23,947 nt of DNA from an uncultured Treponema sp. (GTDB lineage: Bacteria; Spirochaetota; Spirochaetia; Treponematales; Treponemataceae): assembly GCA_937894335.1 (NCBI GenBank), contig CALCRU010000045.1, forward strand, positions 1 through 23,947, in the 5' to 3' direction. Positions 1 through 7,266 of the stretch are shown here, one piece after another; the stretch's first letter is position 1, and each line of letters begins with the position of its first letter. The notes under the pieces are model-generated. The model did no database searches, was not told the DNA's origin, and was given only the letters and a program-made list of their open reading frames with translations. The position numbers were made by a program, and so were the translations under genes.

Positions 1-54
1 ATCAGTCCTTAAAATCAGCCTAGTTAAAGTGTCCAATAATTGGGGTGCACTTCA
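1..54 (-). mobile_element. End of an IS3-family-like insertion sequence (left edge)
   Basis: Read on the minus strand from 54 leftwards this begins TGAAGTGCACCCCAATTATT, a form typical of IS3-family (IS150-group-like) terminal inverted repeats. Positions 2-54 are repeated without mismatch, inverted, at 23895-23947, and identity stops exactly at base 54/55, as expected of an element boundary. No transposase is in the window, so the family call rests on the terminal sequence only. AAGGAC near the edge could be the ribosome site of a transposase gene lying outside. The element ends 32 bp past the rny stop codon. Confidence 0.7.
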
Positions 55-86
55 GTTTTTAATAACTTCTAGGACAGCCCCTTTTT

Positions 87-1619
87 TTATCTCGCATATT
101 CAATTATTCGGGTTTCTCGTATCATGGTAATTTTTATTCTTCCCGGATACCTCAGGTCAGTTTCTATCTGCTTTGCAATCTGTTTTGCAAGATCCTTAAC
201 TTCTGCGTCAGGAATCTTGTCGTTGTTAACCAGAATGCGAAGTTCCCGTCCTGCCTGAATTGCATAGGCCTGTTCAACACCCTGGAACTTCTTTGCTGTT
301 TCCTCAAGGTTTTCAAGGCGTTTTGCATAGTTATCCACAGTTTCGCGGCGTGCTCCCGGTCGGGCTGCAGAAATTGCATCGGCAATCTGAACAAGCACTG
401 CTTCTATGGTTTGGGGTTCACAGTCGTTATGGTGGGCTGCAATGGCGTTTACAACTCTGGGGTCTTCTCCCATTTTGCGTGCCATTTCTGCACCAACTTC
501 GGCATGGTTCTGGTCACTGTCGCTTTCGGCACCCTTTCCAATGTCGTGGAGGAGGGCGGCCCTTTTTGCAAGCTCTCGGTTTGCACCAACTTCTGCTGCA
601 AGCATGCTGGCCAGTTCTGCAACTTCCTTGGAGTGGGTAAGTACGTTCTGACCGTAACTTGTCCTAAAGTGAAGCCGTCCAAGAGCCCGTATTCCGTCCT
701 GACTCATGTTATGGATTCCCACATCAAAGAGAACTCTTTCGCCTTCTTCGTAAATGCGCTGCTGGATTTCGCGAGTAACCTTCTGTACGATTTCTTCGAT
801 TCGTGCAGGATGAATGCGTCCGTCGGTAATGAGGCGCTCCAAAGTCTCTCTTGCAATTTCCTTTCTTACTGGGTCAAAGCAACTGATTACAACTGCCTCA
901 GGGGTATCGTCAATAATGATGTCTACTCCAGTAAGGGTTTCAAGAGTGCGGATGTTGCGTCCTTCTCTTCCGATTATGCGGCCCTTCATTTCGTCGCTAG
1001 GCAGGGAAACTGTGGCGACTGTAATGTCTCCTGTAACTTCCGTTGCAAGGCGCTGAATGGTGGTAACAAGAATTTCCTGAGCCTTTTTTTCTGCCGAAAG
1101 TTGGGCTTCCTGGTCAATCTTGTTAAGGAGGGCCTGAGCATCGTGGCGGGCATCGTTTTCCAGGTTTTTGATGATGAGGGATTTTGCCTCTTCCTTTGTA
1201 AGTCCTGAGATGCGTTCCAGTTCGGTGCGCAGAATCTGTTCTTTTTCGGACATGGCATTTTCCCGCTTCTGCATTTCTGCTACTCTGAAGCCAAATTCCT
1301 TGTCCCTCTTGTCTAGCTCGGCACTACGCTGGTCCAGTTGTTCTTCTTTTTTAGTTACACGACTTTCGTAACTCTGCAGTTCTCTGCGTCGTTCACGATT
1401 TTCGCGTTCCTGCTGGTTTCTGTCCTGAATGAGTTGTTCTTTCGCTTGGAGGAGAATCTCCTTTTTCTGAGCCTCTGCCTCTCTTATTGCATCCTGTTTT
1501 ACCCGTTCGGCCTTCTGTTCCGAAGCGGAAAGTTGAAATCTGGCATACAGCCAGCGAATAGTCCATCCAAGAACAATTCCAACCACCGGGAGCGCTATGA
1601 ACAGTATAATCTGCTGCAT
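87..1619 (-). CDS. rny: Ribonuclease Y (membrane-anchored endoribonuclease)
   Basis: RNase Y starts mRNA decay by endonucleolytic cleavage at the inner face of the membrane. The 510-residue product has the family's full order: an N-terminal membrane helix (about 3-26), a long charged coiled coil (about 35-190), a KH RNA-binding domain (about 205-265, with GRIIGREGRNIRTLE) and a metal-dependent HD domain with LLHDIGKGAE (His358-Asp359). Length matches the usual 510-520. I start it at ATG 1619 (MQQII...), because GGAG lies 6 nt upstream. The in-frame ATG at 1631 adds four residues but has no ribosome site. It is transcribed alone from a near-consensus promoter at 1654-1682. No convincing terminator lies before the IS end. 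Confidence 0.95.
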   Translation of the reverse strand: MQQIILFIALPVVGIVLGWTIRWLYARFQLSASEQKAERVKQDAIREAEAQKKEILLQAKEQLIQDRNQQERENRERRRELQSYESRVTKKEEQLDQRSAELDKRDKEFGFRVAEMQKRENAMSEKEQILRTELERISGLTKEEAKSLIIKNLENDARHDAQALLNKIDQEAQLSAEKKAQEILVTTIQRLATEVTGDITVATVSLPSDEMKGRIIGREGRNIRTLETLTGVDIIIDDTPEAVVISCFDPVRKEIARETLERLITDGRIHPARIEEIVQKVTREIQQRIYEEGERVLFDVGIHNMSQDGIRALGRLHFRTSYGQNVLTHSKEVAELASMLAAEVGANRELAKRAALLHDIGKGAESDSDQNHAEVGAEMARKMGEDPRVVNAIAAHHNDCEPQTIEAVLVQIADAISAARPGARRETVDNYAKRLENLEETAKKFQGVEQAYAIQAGRELRILVNNDKIPDAEVKDLAKQIAKQIETDLRYPGRIKITMIRETRIIEYAR

Positions 1620-1653
1620 TACATACTCCATAAATGTAGAATTATTCTCTTAT

Positions 1654-1682
1654 AAGATAAAGTATTGTCCTCTTATTGTCAA
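1654..1682 (-). promoter_or_regulatory. Promoter of rny
   Basis: On the minus strand TTGACA (1682-1677) is separated by 17 bp from TATCTT (1659-1654). The predicted start near 1647 gives a leader of about 27 nt, which includes the GGAG ribosome site at 1629-1626. Confidence 0.75.
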
Positions 1683-1729
1683 TGCTTATATAGTATAAAT
1701 TGAAAAAATAAAAAAATTAACTGAAAGGC

Positions 1730-1758
1730 TTGCAAAAGTCGTCTTTTAACTGTAAACT
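1730..1758 (+). promoter_or_regulatory. Promoter of the small exported protein gene
   Basis: TTGCAA (1730-1735), 17 bp, TAAACT (1753-1758). A start near 1765 gives a leader of about 30 nt containing AAAAGGAG (1781-1788) 6 nt before the ATG. Confidence 0.6.
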
Positions 1759-1794
1759 CTTGGGTATGGTCTATGTGACCAAAAGGAGTACTTT

Positions 1795-2199
1795 ATGAAA
1801 AAGCTTTTAGCATTGGTTGCAGTAGCACTCATTGGAGTAGCTGGTGCATTCGCTTGGTCAACTGGCGAAGTTACTGGAACTTGGAAGGACGAGAACTATG
1901 ATGCAAACTGGACATTCGGTGCCTCTACAAGCGGCGACGGACAGATTGTTCTTACAATTGCAAGCACAGGTGAAGTTGTTTACACATTCAACAGCACAAA
2001 TACTTCTAACTTCGAAACAAAGGCTACAACAGAAGGATTCGTAGTTCAGTTCTACTGCAAGGACAACGAGCGCTTCTACAAGTTCACAAAGCCCATTTCT
2101 TTGGATGCAAACCTCAAGATGGACATTGACCGCGATTGGACTGACGAGCCTTACAATGTTACAATTACTTATCAGACAGCAGGTGCTGGCCTGAACTAA
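1795..2199 (+). CDS. Small exported protein of unknown function
   Basis: The 134-residue product has a clear Sec signal peptide (MKKLL, then a hydrophobic run, ending AGAFA|WS near residue 20) and no lipobox cysteine, so it should be periplasmic or released. The mature part of about 114 residues alternates polar and hydrophobic residues and is rich in Thr, Ser and aromatics (GTWKDENYDANWTF, VVYTFNS, RFYKFTK), which suggests a small all-beta fold. I do not recognise a named family. AAAAGGAG sits 6 nt before the ATG. The gene stands alone between its own promoter and a strong terminator. Regular use of frequent codons and the good ribosome site suggest fairly high expression; that is inference. 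Confidence 0.85.
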   Translation: MKKLLALVAVALIGVAGAFAWSTGEVTGTWKDENYDANWTFGASTSGDGQIVLTIASTGEVVYTFNSTNTSNFETKATTEGFVVQFYCKDNERFYKFTKPISLDANLKMDIDRDWTDEPYNVTITYQTAGAGLN

Positions 2200-2225
2200 G
2201 TTTTTGCCTAACTTAAGGTAAACGG

Positions 2226-2258
2226 CCGCTGCAGGGGTTTTCCTGTGGCGGTTTTTTT
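2226..2258 (+). terminator. Rho-independent terminator of the small exported protein gene
   Basis: Stem CCGCTGCAGG (2226-2235) pairs with CCTGTGGCGG (2242-2251), with two central G-T pairs, and is followed by seven T (2252-2258). Confidence 0.9.
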
Positions 2259-2271
2259 ATGCCCTTGGGAC

Positions 2272-2302
2272 ATGCTGGCAGTTTGCGTTTTATGCTGACA
2301 GT
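2272..2302 (+). repeat. 11-bp direct repeat upstream of the alpha-galactosidase promoter
   Basis: ATGCTGGCAGT (2272-2282) and ATGCTGACAGT (2292-2302) match at 10 of 11 bases. Their starts are exactly 20 bp apart, about two helical turns, and the second copy ends 10 bp before the -35. The layout fits a tandem activator site, but no regulator gene is nearby. Confidence 0.45.
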
Positions 2303-2312
2303 GCGCCCTCCC

Positions 2313-2341
2313 TTGCCCAATTTTTATTCCCGTGCTACAAT
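2313..2341 (+). promoter_or_regulatory. Promoter of the alpha-galactosidase gene (leaderless type)
   Basis: TTGCCC (2313-2318), 17 bp, TACAAT (2336-2341), then 6 nt (TTTCCC), then the ATG at 2348. Transcription is predicted to begin at or within 1 nt of the start codon. No Shine-Dalgarno sequence is present. Confidence 0.65.
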
Positions 2342-2347
2342 TTTCCC

Positions 2348-3682
2348 ATGTATTCAAAGAATGATGTAGCGCCCTTTCCCCCTATGGGCTGGAACTCCTA
2401 CGACTATTACAACACCACAGTAACCGAAGACGATGTAAGAAAAAACGCCGACTACATGGCCAAAAACTTAAAGCAATACGGCTGGGAATATGTGGTCATA
2501 GACATTCAGTGGTCAGACCCTGACGCAGGACGCCTTTGTCCCCAGATTCAGTACATTCCCTTTACCCGACTTTGCCTTGACGAGTGGTCCAGACAGATTC
2601 CAGCTCTCAACCGCTTTCCCTCTAGCAGTGGCGGAAAAGGCTTTGCACCCCTTGCAGACTATGTGCACGGATTGGGCCTAAAGTTTGGCATTCACATAAT
2701 GAGGGGAATCCCCAGATATGCTGCTCAAAACCATTTGCCCATTCTTACCCATGACGACTCAAAAGTTACCGCCGACCAGATAGCCAACCCCTTCAGCATA
2801 AGCAAATGGAACGGCGACATGTACGGAGTTGACTTTACCAAAAAAGGTGCGCAGGACTATTACGATTCCCTCTTTGCCCTCTATGCCAGCTGGGGAGTGG
2901 ACTTTGTAAAGGTGGACGATATCTGCAACACGAATATGTATCCCGACAATCCCTATTCCGCAGAAAAAGAAATAGAAATGATTTCCCTTGCCATAGAAAG
3001 GTGCGGAAGACCCATGGTTCTTTCCCTAAGCCCGGGACCAGCTGTTATAGAAAAGGCCTGGCACTTAAAGAAGTATGCAAACATGTGGCGCATAACAGAT
3101 GACTTTTGGGACGAGTGGAGTCTTGTAAAGGCCATGTTTGAACGCTGCGAAGTGTGGGAAACTCATGTAGAAAAAGGCTGCTGGCCTGACTGCGACATGC
3201 TCCCCCTAGGCAGACTGGGAAAAGGCTTTGGTAACGAGTGGAAGAGCCGGCTTACACCTGACGAGCAAAAGACAATGATTACCCTCTGGTGCCTTTTTAG
3301 AAGCCCCCTTATGATAGGAACGGACTTGCCCCAGCTTGATGATTCTACCCTTTCCCTGCTGACAAACAGGGATGTTCTGGGTCTTGAAAAATTCTGTCAC
3401 GGCGCAACCCAAATTTTAAGGAATGAGTCAGAGTGCGTCTGGGCTACATTTGGCAATGGATGTCCGGCTCATGTAGGTTCAATAAATGTGGCCCTGTTCA
3501 ACCTGAGCGACGGTGAAAAAGACATTTCCCTTCCGCTTTTAAAAATTCCCCATGTGGAAGAGGGAAGAACTTTCCGAGTAAGGGACCTGTGGCTACAAAA
3601 AGACCTCTTTCCGCTAGAGTCAGAGGCTGTGCTTTCTGTTTCAGTACCGCCCCATGGAGTCATCCTTTTGCGCCTTTCCTAA
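2348..3682 (+). CDS. GH27-type alpha-galactosidase (melibiase-like), cytoplasmic
   Basis: Likely removes terminal alpha-galactosyl residues from oligosaccharides taken into the cell. The 444-residue protein has no signal peptide. It begins PFPPMGWNSYDYY, the usual opening of the clan GH-D barrel, followed by YVVIDIQW (about 48-55) and GLKFGIHIMRG (110-120). The probable nucleophile is Asp190 in DFVKVDD, and the probable acid/base is Asp252 in WRITDD. A beta-sandwich-like C-terminal part (about 360-444) follows the barrel. Length is normal for GH27-like enzymes. The gene is a single transcription unit with a leaderless-type promoter and a direct repeat upstream. Substrate is inferred from family: related proteins of this subgroup may act on alpha-galactosides or on other alpha-linked sugars. 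Confidence 0.8.
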   Translation: MYSKNDVAPFPPMGWNSYDYYNTTVTEDDVRKNADYMAKNLKQYGWEYVVIDIQWSDPDAGRLCPQIQYIPFTRLCLDEWSRQIPALNRFPSSSGGKGFAPLADYVHGLGLKFGIHIMRGIPRYAAQNHLPILTHDDSKVTADQIANPFSISKWNGDMYGVDFTKKGAQDYYDSLFALYASWGVDFVKVDDICNTNMYPDNPYSAEKEIEMISLAIERCGRPMVLSLSPGPAVIEKAWHLKKYANMWRITDDFWDEWSLVKAMFERCEVWETHVEKGCWPDCDMLPLGRLGKGFGNEWKSRLTPDEQKTMITLWCLFRSPLMIGTDLPQLDDSTLSLLTNRDVLGLEKFCHGATQILRNESECVWATFGNGCPAHVGSINVALFNLSDGEKDISLPLLKIPHVEEGRTFRVRDLWLQKDLFPLESEAVLSVSVPPHGVILLRLS

Positions 3683-3711
3683 GTGGCATTTTCCGTCTGC
3701 TAGTGCACACC

Positions 3712-3740
3712 TTGTTTTTTGCAGTGCATAGTGTTATACT
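3712..3740 (+). promoter_or_regulatory. Promoter of pgk
   Basis: TTGTTT (3712-3717), 17 bp, TATACT (3735-3740). The predicted start near 3747 leaves a leader of about 35 nt with GGAGG (3771-3775) 6 nt before the ATG. This is a conventional leadered gene sharing the TATACT hexamer of the leaderless promoters. Confidence 0.7.
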
Positions 3741-3781
3741 CGTAGGCAATTATTTACCGCATCTAAATATGGAGGACTATA

Positions 3782-5053
3782 ATGATTAAGACAGTCAAAG
3801 ATGTTGACTTGAAGGGAAAGCGCATCATTATGCGTGTTGATTTTAATGTTCCTATGAAGGACGGAGTTGTTCAGGACGACACCCGCATTATGGCGGCTCT
3901 TCCAACAATCAAATACATTCTTGAGCAGAAGCCTCGCTCTCTCGTTCTTATGAGCCACTTGGGCGACCCCAAAAAGGATGTTAAAAAGGCACAGGAAAAG
4001 GCAGAAAAGGCAGGCAAAACTTGGACAGATGCCGACAAGGAAAAATTTATCAACGGCAAAAACCGCATGAAGCCTGTTGTAGACTACTTTGCCTCAAAAC
4101 TTGGTTCACCTGTAACATTCCTTCCCGACGCACTTGGTCAGAAGGCTGCCATTGACGCACTTCCCGAAGGTGCAGTTGCAATGCTGGAAAATGTCCGCTT
4201 CCATTCTGAAGAGACAAGCAAGGATACAGCAGAGCGTGAAACCATGGCAAAAGAACTTGCCACATATGGTGACATTTTTGTAAACGATGCATTCGGTACT
4301 GCTCACCGTGATCAGGCTTCTACTGCAACAATAGCACGCTTTATGAACGAAAAGCCCGTAGGTGGATTCCTTATGGAAAAGGAAGTAAAATACATTGAGC
4401 CTATGGTAACAAATCCTCCCAAGCCCATGATTGCAATTATTGGAGGTGCAAAGGTTTCTTCAAAAATTGCAGTTTTGGAAAGCCTCTTAAAGAACGCTTC
4501 TGCCCTCGTAATTGGTGGTGGCATGGCATACACCTTCCTTAAGGCTCAGGGCTACAAGGTAGGAAAGTCTCTTGTAGAAGACGACTTTATTGATACAGCT
4601 AAAAAACTTCTTGCAGACGCAAAGGCAAAGAATGTTCAGATTCTTCTTCCTGTTGACCATGTGGGCGCTTCTGAATTCTCTGCTGATGCAGCACCTGTTG
4701 CTGTTGACGGAACAGACATTCCCGATAACCTTATGGCAATGGATGTTGGTCCAAAGACAATCGAAGAATACAAGAAAGTTATTAGCACTGCAAAGAGCAT
4801 TGTGTGGAACGGTCCTGTAGGCGTATTTGAATTTGACGCATTTGCAAAGGGAACCGAAGCAGTTGCCCGTCTAGTAGCAGACGCAACTGGTAAGGGAGCA
4901 ATGACTGTAGTTGGCGGAGGAGACTCTGTTGCCGCAGTTAACAAGTTCCACCTTGCAGACAAGATGAGCCATGTTTCAACTGGTGGCGGAGCCTCTCTGG
5001 AATTCCTTGAAGGCAAAACCTTACCAGGTATTGCTATCCTTGCCCAGAAGTAA
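3782..5053 (+). CDS. pgk: Phosphoglycerate kinase
   Basis: Transfers phosphate between 1,3-bisphosphoglycerate and ADP in glycolysis, in the cytoplasm. The 423-residue protein shows the N-domain substrate motif RVDFNVPMKDG (18-28), AMLENVRFH (133-141), NDAFGTAHR (168-176), and the C-terminal nucleotide-side motifs GGGDSVAAVNKF and STGGGASLEFLEGKTLPG. It is longer than the usual 390-400 residues because of a Lys-rich insertion at about 64-97, after the substrate loop. That loop reads SHLGDP (58-63), where most kinases have SHLGRP, so Asp62 replaces the usual Arg. Start is set by GGAGG. Codon use is even and biased to frequent codons, as expected of an abundant enzyme. Confidence 0.97.
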   Translation: MIKTVKDVDLKGKRIIMRVDFNVPMKDGVVQDDTRIMAALPTIKYILEQKPRSLVLMSHLGDPKKDVKKAQEKAEKAGKTWTDADKEKFINGKNRMKPVVDYFASKLGSPVTFLPDALGQKAAIDALPEGAVAMLENVRFHSEETSKDTAERETMAKELATYGDIFVNDAFGTAHRDQASTATIARFMNEKPVGGFLMEKEVKYIEPMVTNPPKPMIAIIGGAKVSSKIAVLESLLKNASALVIGGGMAYTFLKAQGYKVGKSLVEDDFIDTAKKLLADAKAKNVQILLPVDHVGASEFSADAAPVAVDGTDIPDNLMAMDVGPKTIEEYKKVISTAKSIVWNGPVGVFEFDAFAKGTEAVARLVADATGKGAMTVVGGGDSVAAVNKFHLADKMSHVSTGGGASLEFLEGKTLPGIAILAQK

Positions 5054-5094
5054 TTTGCAACCGTCAAGTTTTTAGAATCGGTGGAGTTTGCAAA
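5054..5094 (+). repeat. Stem-loop after pgk (candidate repeat family)
   Basis: TTTGCA (5054-5059) pairs with TGCAAA (5089-5094), and ACCG (5060-5063) pairs with CGGT (5079-5082), with unpaired bases on the right arm. There is no T run, so termination activity is doubtful. The segment GCAACC..TCAAG..TTTTTAGA resembles the hairpin after mnmG and the tail of galE. Confidence 0.4.
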
Positions 5095-5146
5095 CGCGCC
5101 TAACCATCTTAAGGCACATTCTGCAGACTCCCCCTTTTTTTATGTC

Positions 5147-5677
5147 ATGATACAAAACAAATTCACCTTCTGCCCCCAGTGTGGCAAGCAAAATATACAA
5201 ACCCTCAAAGACGGACGAAAGTGGCTTTGTCCCGACTGTGGTTTTGAACTGTTCAATAATGTTGCCAGTGCAGTAGGACTTATCATCCGCAATAAAGACG
5301 GACAGGTGCTGTTTGAACGCCGTGCAAAAGATCCCAGAAAGGGTTTTCTTGCCTTTCCCGGCGGATTTATCGAGTGCGATGAAACTGCCGAAGACGGTGC
5401 TTTGCGAGAATGCGAAGAAGAAATCGGAGTGCGTCCTATTTCCGTAGGCTATGTGTGCAGTTTTCCCAACACTTACGAATATAACGGAATAGTCTACAAA
5501 ACCTGCGACATGTTTTTTGAGGCGATCCTACCTAAAGACTGTGTACTTCATGCTCAGGAAAGCGAGGTAAGCGCCTTTGAATGGAGACCAGTCCGTTCCG
5601 CAGAAGACATAGACAGTCTTCCACTGGCTTTTGAATCCGCCCGCAGAACCCTACATTTTTGGCAGGAGAAAAAATGA
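5147..5677 (+). CDS. Zinc-ribbon Nudix hydrolase
   Basis: Hydrolyses a nucleoside diphosphate linked to another group. NAD(H) or ADP-ribose type substrates are possible because the N-terminal zinc ribbon resembles that of NudC-like enzymes, but the substrate cannot be read from sequence. The 176-residue product has a zinc ribbon (CPQCG and CPDCG, about residues 9-34) and then a complete Nudix box, GGFIECDETAEDGALRECEE with IGV following, fitting Gx5Ex7REUxEExGU. I start at ATG 5147, just before the zinc ribbon. An in-frame GTG at 5081 would add 22 unconserved-looking residues inside the stem-loop. Neither start has a clear ribosome site. It probably follows pgk in transcription, and its stop overlaps the next gene (ATGA). 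Confidence 0.85.
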   Translation: MIQNKFTFCPQCGKQNIQTLKDGRKWLCPDCGFELFNNVASAVGLIIRNKDGQVLFERRAKDPRKGFLAFPGGFIECDETAEDGALRECEEEIGVRPISVGYVCSFPNTYEYNGIVYKTCDMFFEAILPKDCVLHAQESEVSAFEWRPVRSAEDIDSLPLAFESARRTLHFWQEKK

Positions 5678-5985
5678 ACCGCTACATGATTGATCTGATT
5701 GCCTGCATAACTGGTGCCGCATTATGGCTTCTTGTAATGCTTTTTTTTATGATAAAAATCAGCCTTGAAAAAAAGAATTTTATCCAGTCAGGAAAAAGTC
5801 TTCCCAAATGCAAAAGTTCCTACATCCTTACCCTGTGTGCATCTGCCATTCTGGTTGCTCTGCCTTTCCTTATTCTCTTCCAGCCCTTTGTCACAGTTGT
5901 GCTTGAATTGTGTGCCGTGCTAGGTGCCTTTCTGGTGCTTAGGGAACGCCTTGCAGAATTTTCTGAAGGAAACAATGATTACTAG
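5674..5985 (+). CDS. Small three-helix membrane protein, unknown function
   Basis: The 103-residue product begins MNRYMIDLIACITG and has three hydrophobic stretches (about 5-27, 49-68 and 70-86), separated by a basic loop (KISLEKKNFIQSGKSLPKCK). It ends in a charged tail (LRERLAEFSEGNNDY). I do not recognise a family. ATG 5674 overlaps the Nudix stop as ATGA, and GGAG (5664-5667) lies 6 nt upstream, so translational coupling with the hydrolase is likely. The 3' end overlaps the convergent XRE gene by 4 bp inside ACTAGT. An in-frame upstream start at 5659 adds five residues but lacks a ribosome site. Confidence 0.75.
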   Translation: MNRYMIDLIACITGAALWLLVMLFFMIKISLEKKNFIQSGKSLPKCKSSYILTLCASAILVALPFLILFQPFVTVVLELCAVLGAFLVLRERLAEFSEGNNDY

Positions 5986-6338
5986 TTCATGTGATTTTTA
6001 ATTTTTAAGGCCGCTTCAGAAAATGCCAGTGCGTAAGAAATTTCCTTTTCTGAAAGCAGAGATAGATTTTTTATTAGATGCCTTAAATTGGTGTTGCTTA
6101 ATTCAACTTCATTCAAGCTTTTTATTTTTGAATCTTTTCCTGTAACAAGATATTCAACAGTGACATTCAGTACTTTTGCAATTTTAACGGCTATATCAGC
6201 TGGTGGCATTACGCCTCTGGAGCCTAAGTAACAATCCAGCGTTGGTTTTGGAATTTTTGTTCTTGCAGAAAGTTCTTTGACCGTAATGTCCTGATAGGTA
6301 AGCTCGCTTCTCAAGTTTTGTCTGAATGTTGATTTCAT
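5982..6338 (-). CDS. XRE/Cro-CI family transcriptional regulator
   Basis: A DNA-binding repressor-type protein of 118 residues. An HTH_3 domain spans about 6-68: TVKELSARTKIPKPTLDCYLGSRG holds the helix-turn-helix, and MPPADIAVKIAKVLNVTVEYLVTGKD is the typical end of the domain. The C-terminal part of about 50 residues (LSNTNLRHLIKNLSLLSEKEISYALAFSEAALK) is helical and may dimerise. It diverges from the polysaccharide operon with overlapping promoter elements and palindromes between, so it probably controls that operon and perhaps itself; this is inference. TATTAT ends 6 nt before its ATG and no ribosome site is visible, so it looks leaderless. Confidence 0.85.
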   Translation of the reverse strand: MKSTFRQNLRSELTYQDITVKELSARTKIPKPTLDCYLGSRGVMPPADIAVKIAKVLNVTVEYLVTGKDSKIKSLNEVELSNTNLRHLIKNLSLLSEKEISYALAFSEAALKIKNHMN

Positions 6339-6344
6339 GATTTC

Positions 6345-6373
6345 ATAATACTTACATCACCTTATTTTGTACT
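6345..6373 (-). promoter_or_regulatory. Promoter of the XRE gene (leaderless type)
   Basis: On the minus strand TATTAT (6350-6345) is followed by GAAATC and then the ATG at 6338. A weak -35, AGTACA (6373-6368), lies 17 bp upstream and abuts the -35 of the divergent operon. Confidence 0.5.
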
Positions 6374-6401
6374 TGATAATACTGAGATTTTAGTATATTA
6401 T
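6373..6401 (+). promoter_or_regulatory. Promoter of the polysaccharide operon
   Basis: TTGATA (6373-6378), 17 bp, TATTAT (6396-6401), start near 6408, leader of about 67 nt. A second perfect hexamer TATAAT (6408-6413) lies inside the palindrome but has a poor -35, so the exact start is uncertain. Confidence 0.6.
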
Positions 6402-6408
6402 CACTCTT

Positions 6409-6426
6409 ATAATGATATGTCATTAT
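6409..6426 (+). promoter_or_regulatory. Palindrome at the operon start, candidate operator
   Basis: ATAATGA, 4-bp spacer TATG, then TCATTAT: a perfect inverted repeat with 7-bp arms over the predicted start site. A further half-site TCATTATT occurs at 6451-6458, 31 bp from the first. The position and dyad symmetry suit binding by the neighbouring XRE regulator. Confidence 0.5.
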
Positions 6427-6474
6427 TAAATTCGTTGTGTATATGAAAATTCATTATTCGGGGGTACCTTCTTC

Positions 6475-7266
6475 ATGAAACCATCAGAGGATCTTTCGCT
6501 TGTAGACATACTGGCGGTTTTGCTTAGATTTCGACATCTTATCGTTATAGGAACTGCTGTATGCAGTCTTCTTGCAGGTGTATGTTTTTTTATCATTCCC
6601 AAAATTAATGGTCGGGCCGATTCTGCATCTGAACAAAAAACTGTTTGTGCAATATACACCATTACTGCACTTCGTCACCCTGAAGATGGCGCTTCTATGC
6701 GCTGGTACGATTTTGACTTTAGTAAAGTTCTGACCGATGCATTTTCAAATCAGTCCCAACTGGCAGAAGAATACAAAGCATTTCCTTTTCTTGGAACTCC
6801 ATATGATGCCTCCAATGTTCGTGAATATAACAATTTCATACACAAACTTGTCTCTGACAATGTTGTAAGAATTAATACAAGGGCAGATTGGTCTCGGGAA
6901 TACAGAAATACATTTAGTCTGTCTGTCTCTTTGCAGGAAGAAAACCTTGCTTTGCTTGATGATTTTATCCGCGACTATATTACTAAGGTTTCGGACTCCT
7001 TAAGCGATTCCCTGTGCCTGCCGTCTTCATATTCATTCTTTACCGTTTCGGAAACACCCTTTGTTTACGATGCCATGGAACAGCCTTCCTTTAGCATGTC
7101 AAAAAAGAAATTCATTCTTGTCGTCATGCTGATTTTCATTTTATTTGTCATTCTTGCATTTTCGATTGATGCGGTACAGAATCTCAAAAAAGATGAATCT
7201 GCGGTTGCCGTATTAAGGGAAGCCTTTGCCAGTCCTTTTAATGCTAGAAAACAGAATGAAGCCTAA
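6475..7266 (+). CDS. Wzz-like polysaccharide chain-length determinant
   Basis: Probably sets the chain length of a surface polysaccharide made by a Wzx/Wzy pathway. The 263-residue protein has the family layout: a short cytoplasmic start (LSLVDILAVLLRFR), a first membrane helix (about 21-41), a periplasmic domain of about 165 residues with helical character, and a second membrane helix (about 213-234) followed by a short tail. No tyrosine-kinase domain or Tyr-rich tail is present. A proline-rich motif before the second helix is not obvious, so the match to classical Wzz is on topology and context. The ribosome site is weak (GGGGG, 10 nt before the ATG). It is the first gene of a three-gene overlapping operon. 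Confidence 0.75.
   Translation: MKPSEDLSLVDILAVLLRFRHLIVIGTAVCSLLAGVCFFIIPKINGRADSASEQKTVCAIYTITALRHPEDGASMRWYDFDFSKVLTDAFSNQSQLAEEYKAFPFLGTPYDASNVREYNNFIHKLVSDNVVRINTRADWSREYRNTFSLSVSLQEENLALLDDFIRDYITKVSDSLSDSLCLPSSYSFFTVSETPFVYDAMEQPSFSMSKKKFILVVMLIFILFVILAFSIDAVQNLKKDESAVAVLREAFASPFNARKQNEA

Noticed and set aside
411..1208. Long plus-strand open frame of 265 codons opposite rny
   Set aside because: It is antisense to the well-supported KH/HD region of rny, has a Cys/Phe-rich composition unlike a real protein, and has no start signals.
5081..5146. GTG start for the Nudix hydrolase
   Set aside because: The extra 22 residues overlap the stem-loop after pgk, lack a ribosome site and precede the zinc ribbon where the domain begins.
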